From Myxococcus stipitatus (lineage in GTDB: Bacteria > Myxococcota > Myxococcia > Myxococcales > Myxococcaceae), in contig NZ_CP147913.1 of NCBI RefSeq assembly GCF_037414475.1, positions 9,434,501-9,498,500 of the forward strand: a stretch of DNA of 64,000 nucleotides, in the 5' to 3' direction. This document shows positions 1 to 10,368 of the stretch, piece after piece; the stretch's first letter is position 1, and every line of letters starts with the position of its first letter. Position numbers and translations under genes: made by a program. The notes under the pieces are model-generated. The model saw only the letters and a list, made by a program, of their open reading frames with translations, was not told the DNA's origin and did not search any database.

Positions 1-381
1 CAACGCGGCGCCCTCCAGCAGCTCGCTGCGCACGTCGCGCCCCGCGTCCACCTTGCGCTTCAGCTCGGAGGTCCAGGTCCGGAAGAGGTCCGGCCAGGCT
101 TCAATCGTGAACTGGTAGCGGCCATTGCGGGCCAGGGGGAACCCGGCTTCCCACGCGTCGTTGCCAAGTGGACGCATGGGGACTTCCCGCCACTCGCTCT
201 TCGCCGCGACAGGTGCGCTCTGCCGCCAGCGGACGACGGCGACGAGCACGTCATGGCCTTCCTTGAAGATGTCCGCGCGAACGGTGAGGTTCTCTCCGGC
301 GATGCGCTTGACGGCGTGGCGGCCACCGTCGACTTGGGGCTGGACTCCCTCGATGAACACGCTCCCGATTCGGTCTCTCAT
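1..381 (-). CDS. glgE: GlgE, alpha-1,4-glucan:maltose-1-phosphate maltosyltransferase (N-terminal part only)
   Basis: Only the first 127 codons are in the window; the gene runs off the left edge. The ATG lies at 379-381. The protein begins with residues MRDRIG, then carries IEGVQPQVDGG, a GHDVLVAVV segment, EVPMRPLGND and a stretch ending RYQFTIEAWPD before a Lys/Arg-rich helix. This order is typical of the N-terminal beta-sandwich domain of GlgE-type GH13 enzymes, which extend alpha-glucan from maltose 1-phosphate in the TreS-Mak-GlgE route. The catalytic barrel is outside the window, so catalytic residues cannot be checked. It diverges from the sigma-factor gene across about 220 bases. The assignment rests on recognition of the N-terminal domain only. 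Confidence 0.8.
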   Translation of the reverse strand, partial: MRDRIGSVFIEGVQPQVDGGRHAVKRIAGENLTVRADIFKEGHDVLVAVVRWRQSAPVAAKSEWREVPMRPLGNDAWEAGFPLARNGRYQFTIEAWPDLFRTWTSELKRKVDAGRDVRSELLEGAAL

Positions 382-602
382 GTCGGCTCGCGGCCCTTAT
401 AGGTCTGAGGTTGTGGGAAGCCGGGCGGCGTGTCGCGCGGAGGCGTTGGTGAAGGACGGCGCAGACGTGGGCCGCGTTGGCTCGTGAACGTTAGGGATGG
501 GGCCCCAGGGTGCCCACCCACCGTCCCGGATGGGGCCGAGTGCCCGGCTGCCCATATTTGCCGCTGGGAACCGCCCCATCATTTGCGGTATCCGGGGAAT
601 AC
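382..602. other. Divergent intergenic region between glgE and the ECF sigma operon
   Basis: This stretch separates two divergent starts and must hold both promoters. I see no convincing -35/-10 or -24/-12 pair and no strong inverted repeat. Short open frames cross it but have no recognisable protein content. Confidence 0.5.
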
Positions 603-1190
603 ATGGTTCCGCCTCCACCCACCGCTCAGCGGACGGGCGACATGCCGGACGACAGGGACCTGCTCCAGCAGGTGGCCCTGGGCAGTGGCGCGGCCATGCG
701 GGGGGTCTATTCCCGCTGCGGGGCGAAGGCGTTCGCGGTGGTGCTGCGGGTGCTGCCCACCCGGGCGGACGCGGAGGAGGTCCTCCAGGAGTCGTTCCTC
801 GAGGTGTGGCGTCGCGCGCGCGACTTCGACCCGGAGCGGGGCGGGCTGGAGACGTGGGTGATGACGATTGCCCGCACGCGGGCCATCGACCGGCTGCGCT
901 CCCTGGGAACGGCGGCCCGCGTCGCGGAGGGGGCCACGCATCAGCCCCCGCCCTTGAGTGCCACGCCTCCGTCGCCCGACGACGCGACGGCGTGGGGAGA
1001 GGACCGCGCCAGGGTGCGCGCGGCGTTGAGGACGTTGCCCGCCGAGCAGCGGGCGGTGGTGGAGCTGGCCTACTTCGAGGGGTTGTCCCAGCGGGAGATT
1101 TCGGCGCGCACCGGTGACCCGCTGGGCACGGTGAAGACGCGCGCGCGACTCGCGCTGGAGAAGCTGGCGGAGCTGCTGGGCCCCAAGTGA
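603..1190 (+). CDS. ECF-type RNA polymerase sigma factor
   Basis: A 195-residue group-4 sigma factor. Region 2 covers about residues 25-100 (AEEVLQESFLEVWRRA, then a WVMTIARTRAIDRLRS helix). Region 4 covers about 137-192 (LRTLPAEQRAVVELAYFEG, then the LSQREISART helix and GTVKTRARLALEKL recognition helix). The domain order and length are those of SigK/RpoE-type factors. I chose the ATG at 603 because GGGGA lies five bases upstream; an in-frame ATG at 642 is the alternative. The gene is followed after 12 bases by a response regulator and its kinase, not by an anti-sigma gene. I infer that its activity may be tied to that two-component pair. Target promoters are unknown. Confidence 0.88.
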   Translation: MVPPPPTAQRTGDMPDDRDLLQQVALGSGAAMRGVYSRCGAKAFAVVLRVLPTRADAEEVLQESFLEVWRRARDFDPERGGLETWVMTIARTRAIDRLRSLGTAARVAEGATHQPPPLSATPPSPDDATAWGEDRARVRAALRTLPAEQRAVVELAYFEGLSQREISARTGDPLGTVKTRARLALEKLAELLGPK

Positions 1191-1202
1191 GGAGCGCGGT
1201 AC

Positions 1203-1877
1203 ATGCGAGAGCGCATCCTGGTGGTGGAGGACGATTCCCGGCTCGGCACACAGCTCGTCGAGCACCTGCGAGGCGCGGGCTTCGAGCCCCTGTGGTGGAC
1301 GGAGGGGCGGAGCCTGCTGCCCGGCGCGCTGCCCGACGTGCGGCTGGTGGTGCTCGACCTGATGCTGCCGGGGACGTACGGGCTGGACATGCTCAAGGCG
1401 CTCCGGGGCTTCTCGGAGGTGCCGGTCCTCGTGCTGAGCGCGCGCAATGACACGTTGGACAAGGTGCGTGCGCTCAAGCTCGGCGCGGATGACTACCTGA
1501 CGAAACCCTTCTGGCCCGAGGAGCTCATCGAACGGGTGCGCGCGCGGCTGCGGCGGCCCGCGCTCTGCAAGGACGGCGCGGTGCTGGAGCTGGGGCCCTT
1601 GCGTGTCGACCTGCACGGCCGCGCGGTTCACGTGGAGGGGCGCGAGGTGGAGCTGACGCGGGTGGAGTTCGAAGTGCTCGCGGCGCTGGCCCGCCGTCCC
1701 AGTGAAGCGGTGACGCGTCAGTGGCTGGCGGAGCACGTGCTGGACCCCACGCGAGAAGGAACCGAACGCACGCTGGATGTGCACGTCTCACGGCTGCGGC
1801 GAAAGCTGGCGCCGGCGCAGTGCGTGGAGACCGTGTGGGGGGTCGGCTATCGCCTGTCCTCGGGGACCCGCGCGTGA
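1203..1877 (+). CDS. OmpR/PhoB-family response regulator
   Basis: A 224-residue regulator with an N-terminal receiver domain and a C-terminal winged-helix DNA-binding domain. The acidic pocket is VVEDDS (residues 7-12), the expected phosphoacceptor is Asp52 in VVLDLMLP, the conserved Thr/Ser position is in VLSAR, and Lys101 is in YLTKPFW. The C-terminal part has LTRVEFEVLAALARRP and ERTLDVHVSRLRRKL, the usual transactivation and recognition elements. It sits 12 bases after the sigma gene, and its stop overlaps the GTG start of the kinase by four bases, so the two are almost certainly translationally coupled. The regulon is not visible from the sequence. Confidence 0.95.
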   Translation: MRERILVVEDDSRLGTQLVEHLRGAGFEPLWWTEGRSLLPGALPDVRLVVLDLMLPGTYGLDMLKALRGFSEVPVLVLSARNDTLDKVRALKLGADDYLTKPFWPEELIERVRARLRRPALCKDGAVLELGPLRVDLHGRAVHVEGREVELTRVEFEVLAALARRPSEAVTRQWLAEHVLDPTREGTERTLDVHVSRLRRKLAPAQCVETVWGVGYRLSSGTRA

Positions 1878-3400
1878 AGCTCCGCACCCGGCTGGCGCTC
1901 ACCGCGGTGGTGGCGGTGCTCCCGGTCGTGGTGGCCATGCTGTTGCTTCAGCAGTCGCTCTGGGAGTACTCGCAGGAGGACGCGCTCGAGGCAGCCGTGC
2001 TCGCGCGCATGCAGGTAGAGCGGGCGCGTTGTGAGGAGGCACCCGAGACCTGGCGTCCCCGGCCTTCCGAGGAGGGGGTGTTGCCTGGGCGGGTCGTGTT
2101 CGAGGAGTCCGACGGACCGCGCCTCCAGATGCCACGGCCGGAGGTCATCAACGCGCCTTCGGGCCCGCGTCCGAAGAAGGGGGGGCGGGAGCCGACCTTC
2201 GTGAGGCTCTTCCCCTATGACTCGCGCCTGACGTCGCGCAATCCCCTGGCGCCTGGGCTCATGGGGGTGCCTCGCGACGAGGTGCGCGCGGGGATGGTCG
2301 CCCGCCGCTTCGTGCAGGACGGGCGGCGAGTGCTCGACCTCGTGGTGCGCATGCCGTGGGAGGACGGGCCCTGTGCCTTCGTGCTTGCCCGGAGCGTGGA
2401 CCCGCCGCGTCCGTCGAGGCTGGTCCTGGTGCCGCTCAAGGACTGGAGCTTGCTGGTGTTCACCGTCGTGGCGGCGGTGGTGTTGGCGTTGGGCTCCGTC
2501 GTCCGGCGCGTCCGCGTGCTCACCGAGGAGGTCCGCGCCTCGGCGAGCAGTGGCTACGTGCAGCCCGTGTCGGTGCGCGGCCAGGACGAAATCACGGACC
2601 TGGCGAAGGCCTTCCAGGAAGCCCGCGCGGAAATCCAGGCGCGCATGGCGCATCAGGAGGCGCGTGAGCAGGGCCTGCGGGACTTCCTCGCCAACACGAC
2701 CCACGACGTGATGACGCCGCTCACCGTGCTTCAGGGGCACCTGTCCGCGATGCAGCGGCAACTGGCTCGGGGCGAACCCGTGGGCGAGGGCGACGTGAGC
2801 TCCGCCATGAGCGAGTCACACTACATGGCGTCATTGGTCCACAACCTCGCCGCGGCGACCCGGCTCGAGGCGGGGGCGCCCCATGTGCAACGCGCCCCGG
2901 TGGACCTGAACGGCGTGGTGCTCCGCGTCCTCGGGCGCCACCGGCCCATCGCCCGGCAGCGGCGAATCGAGCTGGAGGGCGGAGTGCCTGAGACACCCGT
3001 GAGGGTGATGGGCGACGTGACACTCATCGAGCAGGCCGTGAGCAACGTGGTGGGCAACGGCGTGCGCCATGGCCACGACGGAGGACACGTGGCCGTGGTG
3101 CTCGAGGGGCTGCGCGACGGCGGGTTCCGGCTTCGCGTCTTCGATGACGGGCCTGGGATTCCCGAAGAGGAGCGGACGCGCATCTTGGAGCGAGGCTTCC
3201 GGGGCAACGCCGCGCGCACGCGCGCACCGGAGGGGCAGGGACTGGGCCTGCACATCGCTCATCACGTGGCGCGGGTCCATGGCTGGAGTCTGAGTCTGGG
3301 CCCGTCCGAACATGGCGGGCTGGAGGTGTGCTTCACGTTCGCCGGCGACGGAGCCTGGGCGCCTTCCTCAGGGAAAGCGCGCGAGGAACGCCGCGAGTAG
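1874..3400 (+). CDS. Membrane sensor histidine kinase (HAMP-HisKA-HATPase)
   Basis: A 508-residue kinase starting at GTG in a GTGA overlap with the regulator. It has a first membrane helix at about residues 5-26, a sensor region of about 160 residues presumably outside the inner membrane, a second membrane helix at about 188-212, then a HAMP linker (RVLTEEVRASASSGY...). The phosphorylated histidine is His277 in NTTHDVMTPLTVL. The ATPase domain shows the N box (EQAVSNVVGNGVRHG), G1 (DDGPGIPEE) and G2 (GQGLGLHIA). It should phosphorylate the adjacent OmpR-type regulator. The sensor region has many prolines and arginines and matches no ligand domain that I know. Confidence 0.93.
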   Translation: MKLRTRLALTAVVAVLPVVVAMLLLQQSLWEYSQEDALEAAVLARMQVERARCEEAPETWRPRPSEEGVLPGRVVFEESDGPRLQMPRPEVINAPSGPRPKKGGREPTFVRLFPYDSRLTSRNPLAPGLMGVPRDEVRAGMVARRFVQDGRRVLDLVVRMPWEDGPCAFVLARSVDPPRPSRLVLVPLKDWSLLVFTVVAAVVLALGSVVRRVRVLTEEVRASASSGYVQPVSVRGQDEITDLAKAFQEARAEIQARMAHQEAREQGLRDFLANTTHDVMTPLTVLQGHLSAMQRQLARGEPVGEGDVSSAMSESHYMASLVHNLAAATRLEAGAPHVQRAPVDLNGVVLRVLGRHRPIARQRRIELEGGVPETPVRVMGDVTLIEQAVSNVVGNGVRHGHDGGHVAVVLEGLRDGGFRLRVFDDGPGIPEEERTRILERGFRGNAARTRAPEGQGLGLHIAHHVARVHGWSLSLGPSEHGGLEVCFTFAGDGAWAPSSGKAREERRE

Positions 3401-3706
3401 GGGACCGGCCCGCCGTGCCTCGTCGGCCGAAGCGGGGCCTCCTTCGCGGAGGTGCGCGCGCAGCGCCTCGAGCGCGGGCTTCATGGCGTCGAAGGCCGCG
3501 ATGGCCTGCTCCGCCTGGTCGAAGAAACGGTGATGCAGGAGCCACCCCGCTACGGAACAGGAGACGGCGTGGAAGGAGCGCGACTCATCCGCCTCGTAGG
3601 TGAGCCGCAGCTGGCCGGCGAAGTCCTCGTCCCTCGCGATGGCGCCGCCCTGCGAGCCCATCCAGCCGATGGAGCCGCCCGCGTCAAACGGCACCCAGGC
3701 CGTCAT
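3368..3706 (-). CDS. Conserved hypothetical protein, 112 aa
   Basis: A small, probably cytoplasmic protein with no signal peptide or membrane helix. The N-terminal half has FDAGGSIGWMGSQGGAIARDE, then a segment with AVSCSVAGWLLHHRFF, then an alpha-helical C-terminus with AAFDAMKPALEALRAHL. The overall layout resembles small uncharacterised bacterial proteins of about 110 residues, but I cannot name a family. The start is well supported: CAGGAG lies seven bases before the ATG. Its 3' end overlaps the kinase gene tail-to-tail by 33 bases. Function unknown. Confidence 0.65.
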   Translation of the reverse strand: MTAWVPFDAGGSIGWMGSQGGAIARDEDFAGQLRLTYEADESRSFHAVSCSVAGWLLHHRFFDQAEQAIAAFDAMKPALEALRAHLREGGPASADEARRAGPLLAAFLARFP

Positions 3707-3935
3707 GGCCTGCTCCTGGGGGGCCGCGCGGGCGGCATGGACAAAAGCTGTGCGTTCGACATGTTCTCACCTCGGTGCGCGACGCCTCGTCGCCAGGGCA
3801 ACGGAGGCTCGGGCGTATGCCATTGGTGCAGGGTGTCACGAATCATGCGGCTGCGCGTGTGCGCGGTGTGCAGGGGAACAGTGCGTCATCACGTGGTTTG
3901 TGTGGCGCGAGCCTTACGCCTAACCTGCCGCGTCC

Positions 3936-4628
3936 ATGAAGGCGATCCTTGTCTCCCTTTTTCTGCTGGGCGCGGCTCCTTTGGGTGCCACGCCGGCGAT
4001 TCCTCCGGAGGCGCTTGTCGCGCCGCCGGTTTCCGATGACTCTCCGACGGCCTGGTCCTGCACCATCGACACACTTCGCGAAGGCAAGGAGTGTGTCTTT
4101 GAATCCGATGCCAGTCGCGGGGCGCCCAGCGCGGAGCAGGACGCCGCCAACCGCAAGATGTTGAAGGAGATCGCGCGCGCGATGTGCACGGAGGCGGTCG
4201 GCAATGCCCGCGAAGGGCTCTCCGACGCGACGCTGGTCGGCTTGTGTGAGCGCCGCTACGTCTCCGCCTCCGAGCAGTGTGGAATGGGGGGGAGTGCCCC
4301 CGTGGTGGACGCGAAGGGGCGCTTCGCCGCCGGGGCCCGGAGCTGTTACCGGGGACTCTCCACCGTCCTCCAGGAAACGCAGATGATGGCGACGGTGGCT
4401 TCGCCCTGTTGTGAATGCGCCGCTCGCCGAGGCTGCCCCGGTACGGGCGACCGGTGCTACGCGGATGTGTCCCAGCAGATGTCCAGCCCCGCGACGCTCG
4501 CGTGCCTGAGCGAGCGATGCGAGGACGCCTGTTCCGTGGTGTTGCCCACGACGCACGCAGGCTCCCGCTCCGCCCCCAAGTCCCCTGAAAAGGAGCGGTC
4601 GTCCCGCTCTGGTTCCGCCTCTCTGTAG
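3936..4628 (+). CDS. Secreted cysteine-rich protein of unknown function
   Basis: A 230-residue protein with a clear Sec signal peptide (MKAILVSLFLLGAAPLGATPA). The mature part has more than a dozen cysteines, several paired or in close spacing (SPCCECAARRGC, RCYADV, CLSERCEDAC), which suggests a disulfide-bonded periplasmic or secreted protein. The C-terminus is basic and Ser-rich. No catalytic motif is visible. It is followed after 11 bases by a lipoprotein gene and is probably in the same transcript. There is no good ribosome-binding site directly before the ATG. Confidence 0.7.
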   Translation: MKAILVSLFLLGAAPLGATPAIPPEALVAPPVSDDSPTAWSCTIDTLREGKECVFESDASRGAPSAEQDAANRKMLKEIARAMCTEAVGNAREGLSDATLVGLCERRYVSASEQCGMGGSAPVVDAKGRFAAGARSCYRGLSTVLQETQMMATVASPCCECAARRGCPGTGDRCYADVSQQMSSPATLACLSERCEDACSVVLPTTHAGSRSAPKSPEKERSSRSGSASL

Positions 4629-4639
4629 GAGTTCGTTTC

Positions 4640-5593
4640 ATGCACCACCCATCCTGGTCTCTTCCCACCTGGGCCCTGCTGGGCTCGCTCGCCGCGGGTT
4701 GCACCGGCTCTCATTCGCACGTGACGTGGTCCAACGTCCCGCCTCGCGAGGCCGCCCCCGTCGTCACCCGCGCCCCGGAGGAGCGTCCGCCCGGAGCGAA
4801 GGATGACCCCAAGGGCTTCGTCGCGCGTTTCCCCAATCCGGCCATCTGTGAGGCCGCCGCGCGCCGGCTTCAGGCGGAGTCGCGCGAGGAGGGGTGGGCG
4901 GCCCTCAAGGCGTGCATCGAGCTGACCCCCTTCACGCAGATGCGCGCGCTGCTGTCGGGACCGTGGTCCGAGGACCTGCGCACGCGCCCCGACGCGGCCT
5001 CGCTCATCGCCCGCGTGGTCGCCCAGCGTGGAGGAAGCGTGCGCGGAGAGCTTCAGTATCTCCAGGAGCAGAAGATCCCCATCTTCTCCCTCGCGTCCGC
5101 GGTGGACCGCCCCGACACGTACAAGGGGCGCTACGTCTTGCTGCGCGCCCAGGTGGCGGACCAGCGGTCCGAAGGGGAGAGGCCCACGGTCTGGCTCGTG
5201 GAGCACACCCTGTCCTCGGTGGAGACGAACGTGGCCGTGGGCCCGGGGGAGAGCTTCGACACGATGACCACGACGTCGGGAGACCTGGGGGGCCAGACGC
5301 AGCTCACCGGGCCCGGACAGCTCGGGGGCAGCGTGAGCACGCGCGAGGAGACCTTCGCCTCCACCACGCGCAAGCACTTCGACAACATCTCGGATGAGAC
5401 GGGCCGCGAGGCCCTGGGCCGGCTGCCCAATGCCGACCCGTTCCTGGAGGCCCGCCGCGACTACGTCTTCCTCGCGCGGTTCGACGGAGTGCGCCTCACC
5501 TCGGGCGGTTCGGACGATGACTCCGAGGCGCCTCGCATCCCGGTGCTGACCATCGTCAGCTACCACTCGCCCCAGGAACTCGTCGTCTACTGA
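4640..5593 (+). CDS. Lipoprotein of unknown function, 317 aa
   Basis: The N-terminus is a lipoprotein signal with the lipobox LAAGC at about residues 17-21, so the protein is probably anchored in the outer membrane. The rest is soluble, with no motif that I recognise. A segment around residues 150-165 (DTYKGRYVLLRAQVAD) resembles the strand pattern of OB-fold or nucleic-acid-binding-like lipoproteins, but this is weak. The ribosome-binding site GGAG overlaps the stop codon of the upstream Cys-rich gene, pointing to coupled expression of the two. Function unknown. Confidence 0.72.
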   Translation: MHHPSWSLPTWALLGSLAAGCTGSHSHVTWSNVPPREAAPVVTRAPEERPPGAKDDPKGFVARFPNPAICEAAARRLQAESREEGWAALKACIELTPFTQMRALLSGPWSEDLRTRPDAASLIARVVAQRGGSVRGELQYLQEQKIPIFSLASAVDRPDTYKGRYVLLRAQVADQRSEGERPTVWLVEHTLSSVETNVAVGPGESFDTMTTTSGDLGGQTQLTGPGQLGGSVSTREETFASTTRKHFDNISDETGREALGRLPNADPFLEARRDYVFLARFDGVRLTSGGSDDDSEAPRIPVLTIVSYHSPQELVVY

Positions 5594-5626
5594 GCGGCGG
5601 TGCGGGCGGGCGGCGGACATAAAAAA

Positions 5627-5657
5627 CGAGGCGTCGGAACCGCGTCCCGACGCCTCG
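5627..5657. terminator. Bidirectional intrinsic terminator
   Basis: A perfect 11-base-pair stem (5627-5637 with 5647-5657) with a nine-base loop. Six A residues at 5621-5626 give a U6 tract when read on the minus strand, so it is a canonical terminator for the DUF4382 gene; on the plus strand it can also stop the lipoprotein transcript. It lies between two convergent genes. Confidence 0.85.
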
Positions 5658-5825
5658 TCTGGGGAGCTGGCCCCGCGCCAACTCCACCTGAGTAGTACAC
5701 TCCGGGAAAAATCCTGGAGGCCTCATGGGGGAGACCCCCAAGCACTTCAACCGGCCACATCGCTCCGGGATTTCTCCCGCCTGCCCCGCCCAGCCATCAG
5801 GTGGGCGGCTGTGCGCGGGAGTGGC

Positions 5826-6758
5826 CTATTGGGCCAGGGCGCCGCTCACGACCAGGGACTGGGTGCTGTCCCGGCCGGACTCCAGCTTGAACGTCACGGG
5901 CTGGCCAGGCGTGGTGGTGACACTCACACCCGCGGGGGCCGCGAGCTCGACCTGGAAGTTGCCGGGGAAGAGGAACTTGAAGCTGGCCTCGAAGGTCCCG
6001 TCCGCGTTGGCGTCCGTCAGCGGGAGCAGCTCCTGGGTCCCCTCGGCGTTGATGAGCACCGCCTGGAAGTCCGCGAGGGTCGTCGCCTTGCCCTCGATGG
6101 AGGGCAGGGTGATGCCCGCGCCCAGCTTCACCTCGACGTTGACGCTCGCGGACGCCGTCACCTCGGCGGCCTTGATGACGGGGCTCATCACCCAACGGCC
6201 GGAGCCACCGGCCTGCTTGCCGAAGCTCTGCGCCACGTCGAAGTCGACCAGGAGGATCTTCTGGTTGCCTTCGATGGTCAGCTTCTCGTCGAACTTCACC
6301 TTCAGCCCGGACGCATCGTAGCTGGGCATCTGGAGCTGGCCGGCGACGACCGCACCCTCGGGGAGGCCCTCGTAGTTGTTCGCGGTGGCGTAGATGGACG
6401 TGGTGCCATCCTCGTTGCGCGTCTCCAGGTATCCGCCCGTGATGACGAAACGAAGCTGGTGGTACTCCCCGTCCGAAACCTCGGCCTCGGAGACGAGCTC
6501 CGCGGTGGAGTTGGCCAGGTCGAGCAGGCTCACGGTGACGGGCTTGTCTCTCAGGACGACCCGGCCACCCTTGTCATCGCCCCCTTGGAGGTAGATGGAT
6601 GAGATGGTGACGACGGCTTTCTCGATTCCATCTCCCGGTGCGTCCGTCAGGAGGATGGAGACCTTGCCCTTGTCATCACCACAGCCCATCAGTGGCAATA
6701 GCAATGCAATGGCGACAGCCGAGACAAGGCTCGAACGACGAAGTCCAGTGAATGACAT
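5826..6758 (-). CDS. DUF4382-domain lipoprotein
   Basis: A 310-residue protein with a lipoprotein signal (lipobox LMGC at about residues 23-26), followed directly by KVSILLTDAPGDGIEKAVVTISSIYL, which is the signature start of the DUF4382 domain. The domain continues through SDGEYHQLRFVITGGYLE and ILLVDFDVAQSF to about residue 180. A C-terminal beta-rich module of about 100 residues resembles the carboxypeptidase-regulatory-like or Ig-like folds that often follow DUF4382. DUF4382 proteins are envelope lipoproteins of unknown role. I start at the ATG at 6758 with GGAG upstream; a longer in-frame extension adds no signal-like sequence. Terminated by the hairpin at 5627-5657. Confidence 0.85.
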   Translation of the reverse strand: MSFTGLRRSSLVSAVAIALLLPLMGCGDDKGKVSILLTDAPGDGIEKAVVTISSIYLQGGDDKGGRVVLRDKPVTVSLLDLANSTAELVSEAEVSDGEYHQLRFVITGGYLETRNEDGTTSIYATANNYEGLPEGAVVAGQLQMPSYDASGLKVKFDEKLTIEGNQKILLVDFDVAQSFGKQAGGSGRWVMSPVIKAAEVTASASVNVEVKLGAGITLPSIEGKATTLADFQAVLINAEGTQELLPLTDANADGTFEASFKFLFPGNFQVELAAPAGVSVTTTPGQPVTFKLESGRDSTQSLVVSGALAQ

Positions 6759-6893
6759 GATGGGCTTTGCTCCGAGGTGAAGGGGCCACGATGACGGCTG
6801 GCCGTTCGTCCCTAGGGACTCGCCATGCGCGCCATCGGCCACGAGGCTGTGACTCCGCGCATGGGCGCGGTGCCTGAATCGCTCATCCGCTCA

Positions 6894-6922
6894 CCCACCG
6901 TGGAACCTGGTCTCACGGTGGG
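6894..6922 (-). terminator. Hairpin just after the FHA-EBP gene
   Basis: A perfect nine-base inverted repeat (6894-6902 with 6914-6922) with an 11-base loop starts 17 bases after the stop codon of the activator gene. There is no U tract, so it may be a weak terminator, an RNA-stabilising hairpin or a protein-binding site. Confidence 0.4.
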
Positions 6923-6939
6923 CGAGGAAAGGCCGGGAC

Positions 6940-8322
<1,383 letters not shown>

Positions 8323-8383
8323 AGCACGGGGTTGACCCAGGAAGTTCGGACTCTCGGGATTATGCGGTAGGTTCCGGTTTGCT

Positions 8384-10330
8384 ATGGCCATGCAGCCCGG
8401 CGACAAGTTTGGCCGATACGAGCTGGTGTCCTGGCTTGGTCGGGGGGGAATGGCGGAGACGTGGCGAGCCCGATGGACGGGCGACGCTGGCGTCTCCAAG
8501 TCCGTCCTCATCAAGCGGGTGCTTCCCGAGTTCGACTCGGATGAGGCGCTCGTGTCGATGTTCATCAACGAGGCGCGCATCTCCGCGTCGTTGTCCCACG
8601 GGAACATCGCGCAGGTCTTCGACTTCGGGCGAGTGGATGGCCAGTACTACCTGGCCATGGAGCTGGTGGATGGGCAGCCTTTGCATCGCGTGCTGAAGCG
8701 CGCGGCGAAGACAGGCTTGCCACGTCTGCCCATTCCGCTGGCCACATACATCGCGCTGGAGATGTGCCGCGGGCTGCACTACGCGCACACGCGCGCGGAC
8801 GACAAAGGCGCTCCGCTGAGCATCGTCCACCGGGACATCTCCCCGGACAACGTGCTCATCAGCTATGAGGGCCAGGTCAAGATTGTCGACTTCGGCATCG
8901 CCAAGGCGCGAATGGCGCGCAACTTCAAGACCGAGCCGGGGGTGGTGAAGGGCAAGTACCTGTTCTTCTCTCCCGAGCAGGCGCGAGGCCACGAGGTGGA
9001 TGCTCGCACCGACGTCTGGGCCACGGGGTTGGTGCTGTACGAGATGCTCTGTGGCCAGCCGCCCGTCACGGGGGGCCAGGCATCGGTGATGATGCGTCTG
9101 GCGAACGGCGAGTTTCCGTCTCCCCGGCAGCTTCGCGCGGACCTGCCGGTGGAGCTGGATGCGCTGGTCATGCGTGCGCTCGCGGTGGCGTTGGAGAAGC
9201 GCTACGAGTCAGCGAATGCCTTCGCGGATGCGCTGGCGGGTTTCCTCTACTCCTTCGCGCCGCGCTTCTCCGCGATGAACGTGGCGTATCTGGTCCGGGA
9301 GCTGTTCCGCGGGGACATGGCGGCGGAGGGGCGCGAGCTGACAGTTCCCCAGTCGTTCACCGATGAGCTGGCGCTGTGGCGGGCGGGTGGGGCTGCCGAC
9401 GCGCCGAAGAAGGCACTGACGCAGGAGGAGATCGCCCGGGTCACCACGGAGCCGAGGGGCACGCGGAAGCTTCAGACCCCCGCGGGGCGGAAGTTGCTGC
9501 CACCCGCGACGACGGTGCCGCCCCCTGTCGCTGCCGAGCCGCCTGACATGGAGCCTCACACCTCGAAGACGATGGCGCTTCGAGCGGGAGGCCGGATGTG
9601 GGCCGTGGTCCTGGCTTCGGCGGTGGTGGCGGGGGTGGGCGTGGTCGTGCACCACGAGACCTCGGGGGCTGAGCCAATGCCGGCGAAGGGGGGCAAGGTG
9701 GAGCTCTCGCCTGTGACTCCAATTCCTACCGGGATGCCGGAGAAAGGCCCCGAAGCGGACCTCCGCCGTGCCCGAGAGTTTTTTGACAAGGGTTCATATG
9801 TGAAGTCCGCGGCCCTGGCGGAGTCGTGCCTCGCTGTCCTCCCCGAGCATCCTGACTGCTTGATGATCGCCGGCGCGAGTCTCGCTCGCGTGGAGAAGTT
9901 CGAAGAGGCGGTTCGCCATTACGAGCGCTTCACCCAGAAGCACGCGGACCATCCGTTTGCCTCGACCGCGCGCACATTGGGAGATGAGTACGCGCGGAAG
10001 ATTCCTCGGCCGCCGACCGTCGATCCCGTGCGTCTCGTGGTGCCACAGGATGCGCACGCGGAACAGCTGGTGAGCGCGGTCAAGGATTTCATCAAGAAGG
10101 GAAAGTACAAGGAAGCGCTCCAGTTCGCGGGGCAATGCAAGGCTGCGTTCCCGCTCGAACCTGAGTGTCATTTGATGATGGGAATCGCATATGCGCGCTT
10201 GAATGAGATGGCCGAGGGGGCGCGGTACTACCGGCGCTTCCTGGAGCTTGCGCCCACGGACCACCCCTATCGAGCAGGCGTAGTGGATCTGCTCAAGGCA
10301 TACGACGAAACCTCCAGCCGGCGCCGTTGA
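8384..10330 (+). CDS. Transmembrane Ser/Thr protein kinase with TPR-like C-terminus (kinase 1)
   Basis: A 648-residue Hanks-type kinase. The catalytic domain spans about residues 10-285: glycine loop LGRGGM (18-23), Lys44 in VLIKRVLP, the catalytic loop HRDISPDN with Asp151, DFG at 169-171 and the SPEQARG segment. All catalytic residues are present. After a Pro-rich linker a single membrane helix lies at about 405-422, so the kinase is cytoplasmic and the C-terminus periplasmic. The C-terminal region holds two TPR-like blocks (residues about 460-540 and 560-640). It diverges from an FHA-domain sigma-54 activator and starts a run of three related kinases; the gap to the next gene is 38 bases. 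Alternative start: the in-frame ATG two codons later. Confidence 0.93.
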   Translation: MAMQPGDKFGRYELVSWLGRGGMAETWRARWTGDAGVSKSVLIKRVLPEFDSDEALVSMFINEARISASLSHGNIAQVFDFGRVDGQYYLAMELVDGQPLHRVLKRAAKTGLPRLPIPLATYIALEMCRGLHYAHTRADDKGAPLSIVHRDISPDNVLISYEGQVKIVDFGIAKARMARNFKTEPGVVKGKYLFFSPEQARGHEVDARTDVWATGLVLYEMLCGQPPVTGGQASVMMRLANGEFPSPRQLRADLPVELDALVMRALAVALEKRYESANAFADALAGFLYSFAPRFSAMNVAYLVRELFRGDMAAEGRELTVPQSFTDELALWRAGGAADAPKKALTQEEIARVTTEPRGTRKLQTPAGRKLLPPATTVPPPVAAEPPDMEPHTSKTMALRAGGRMWAVVLASAVVAGVGVVVHHETSGAEPMPAKGGKVELSPVTPIPTGMPEKGPEADLRRAREFFDKGSYVKSAALAESCLAVLPEHPDCLMIAGASLARVEKFEEAVRHYERFTQKHADHPFASTARTLGDEYARKIPRPPTVDPVRLVVPQDAHAEQLVSAVKDFIKKGKYKEALQFAGQCKAAFPLEPECHLMMGIAYARLNEMAEGARYYRRFLELAPTDHPYRAGVVDLLKAYDETSSRRR

Positions 10331-10368
10331 CCCGACCTTCCTAGCGCCTCCCTCCGTACGCATCCGCC

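Noticed and set aside
579-1784. Long minus-strand frames opposite the sigma/two-component genes
   Set aside because: His/Arg/Pro-rich shadow of third-position GC bias; the plus strand has full-length conserved domains.
8365-8378. Possible -24/-12 pair before kinase 1
   Set aside because: Spacing between GG and GC is nine, and it lies only a few bases before the start codon.
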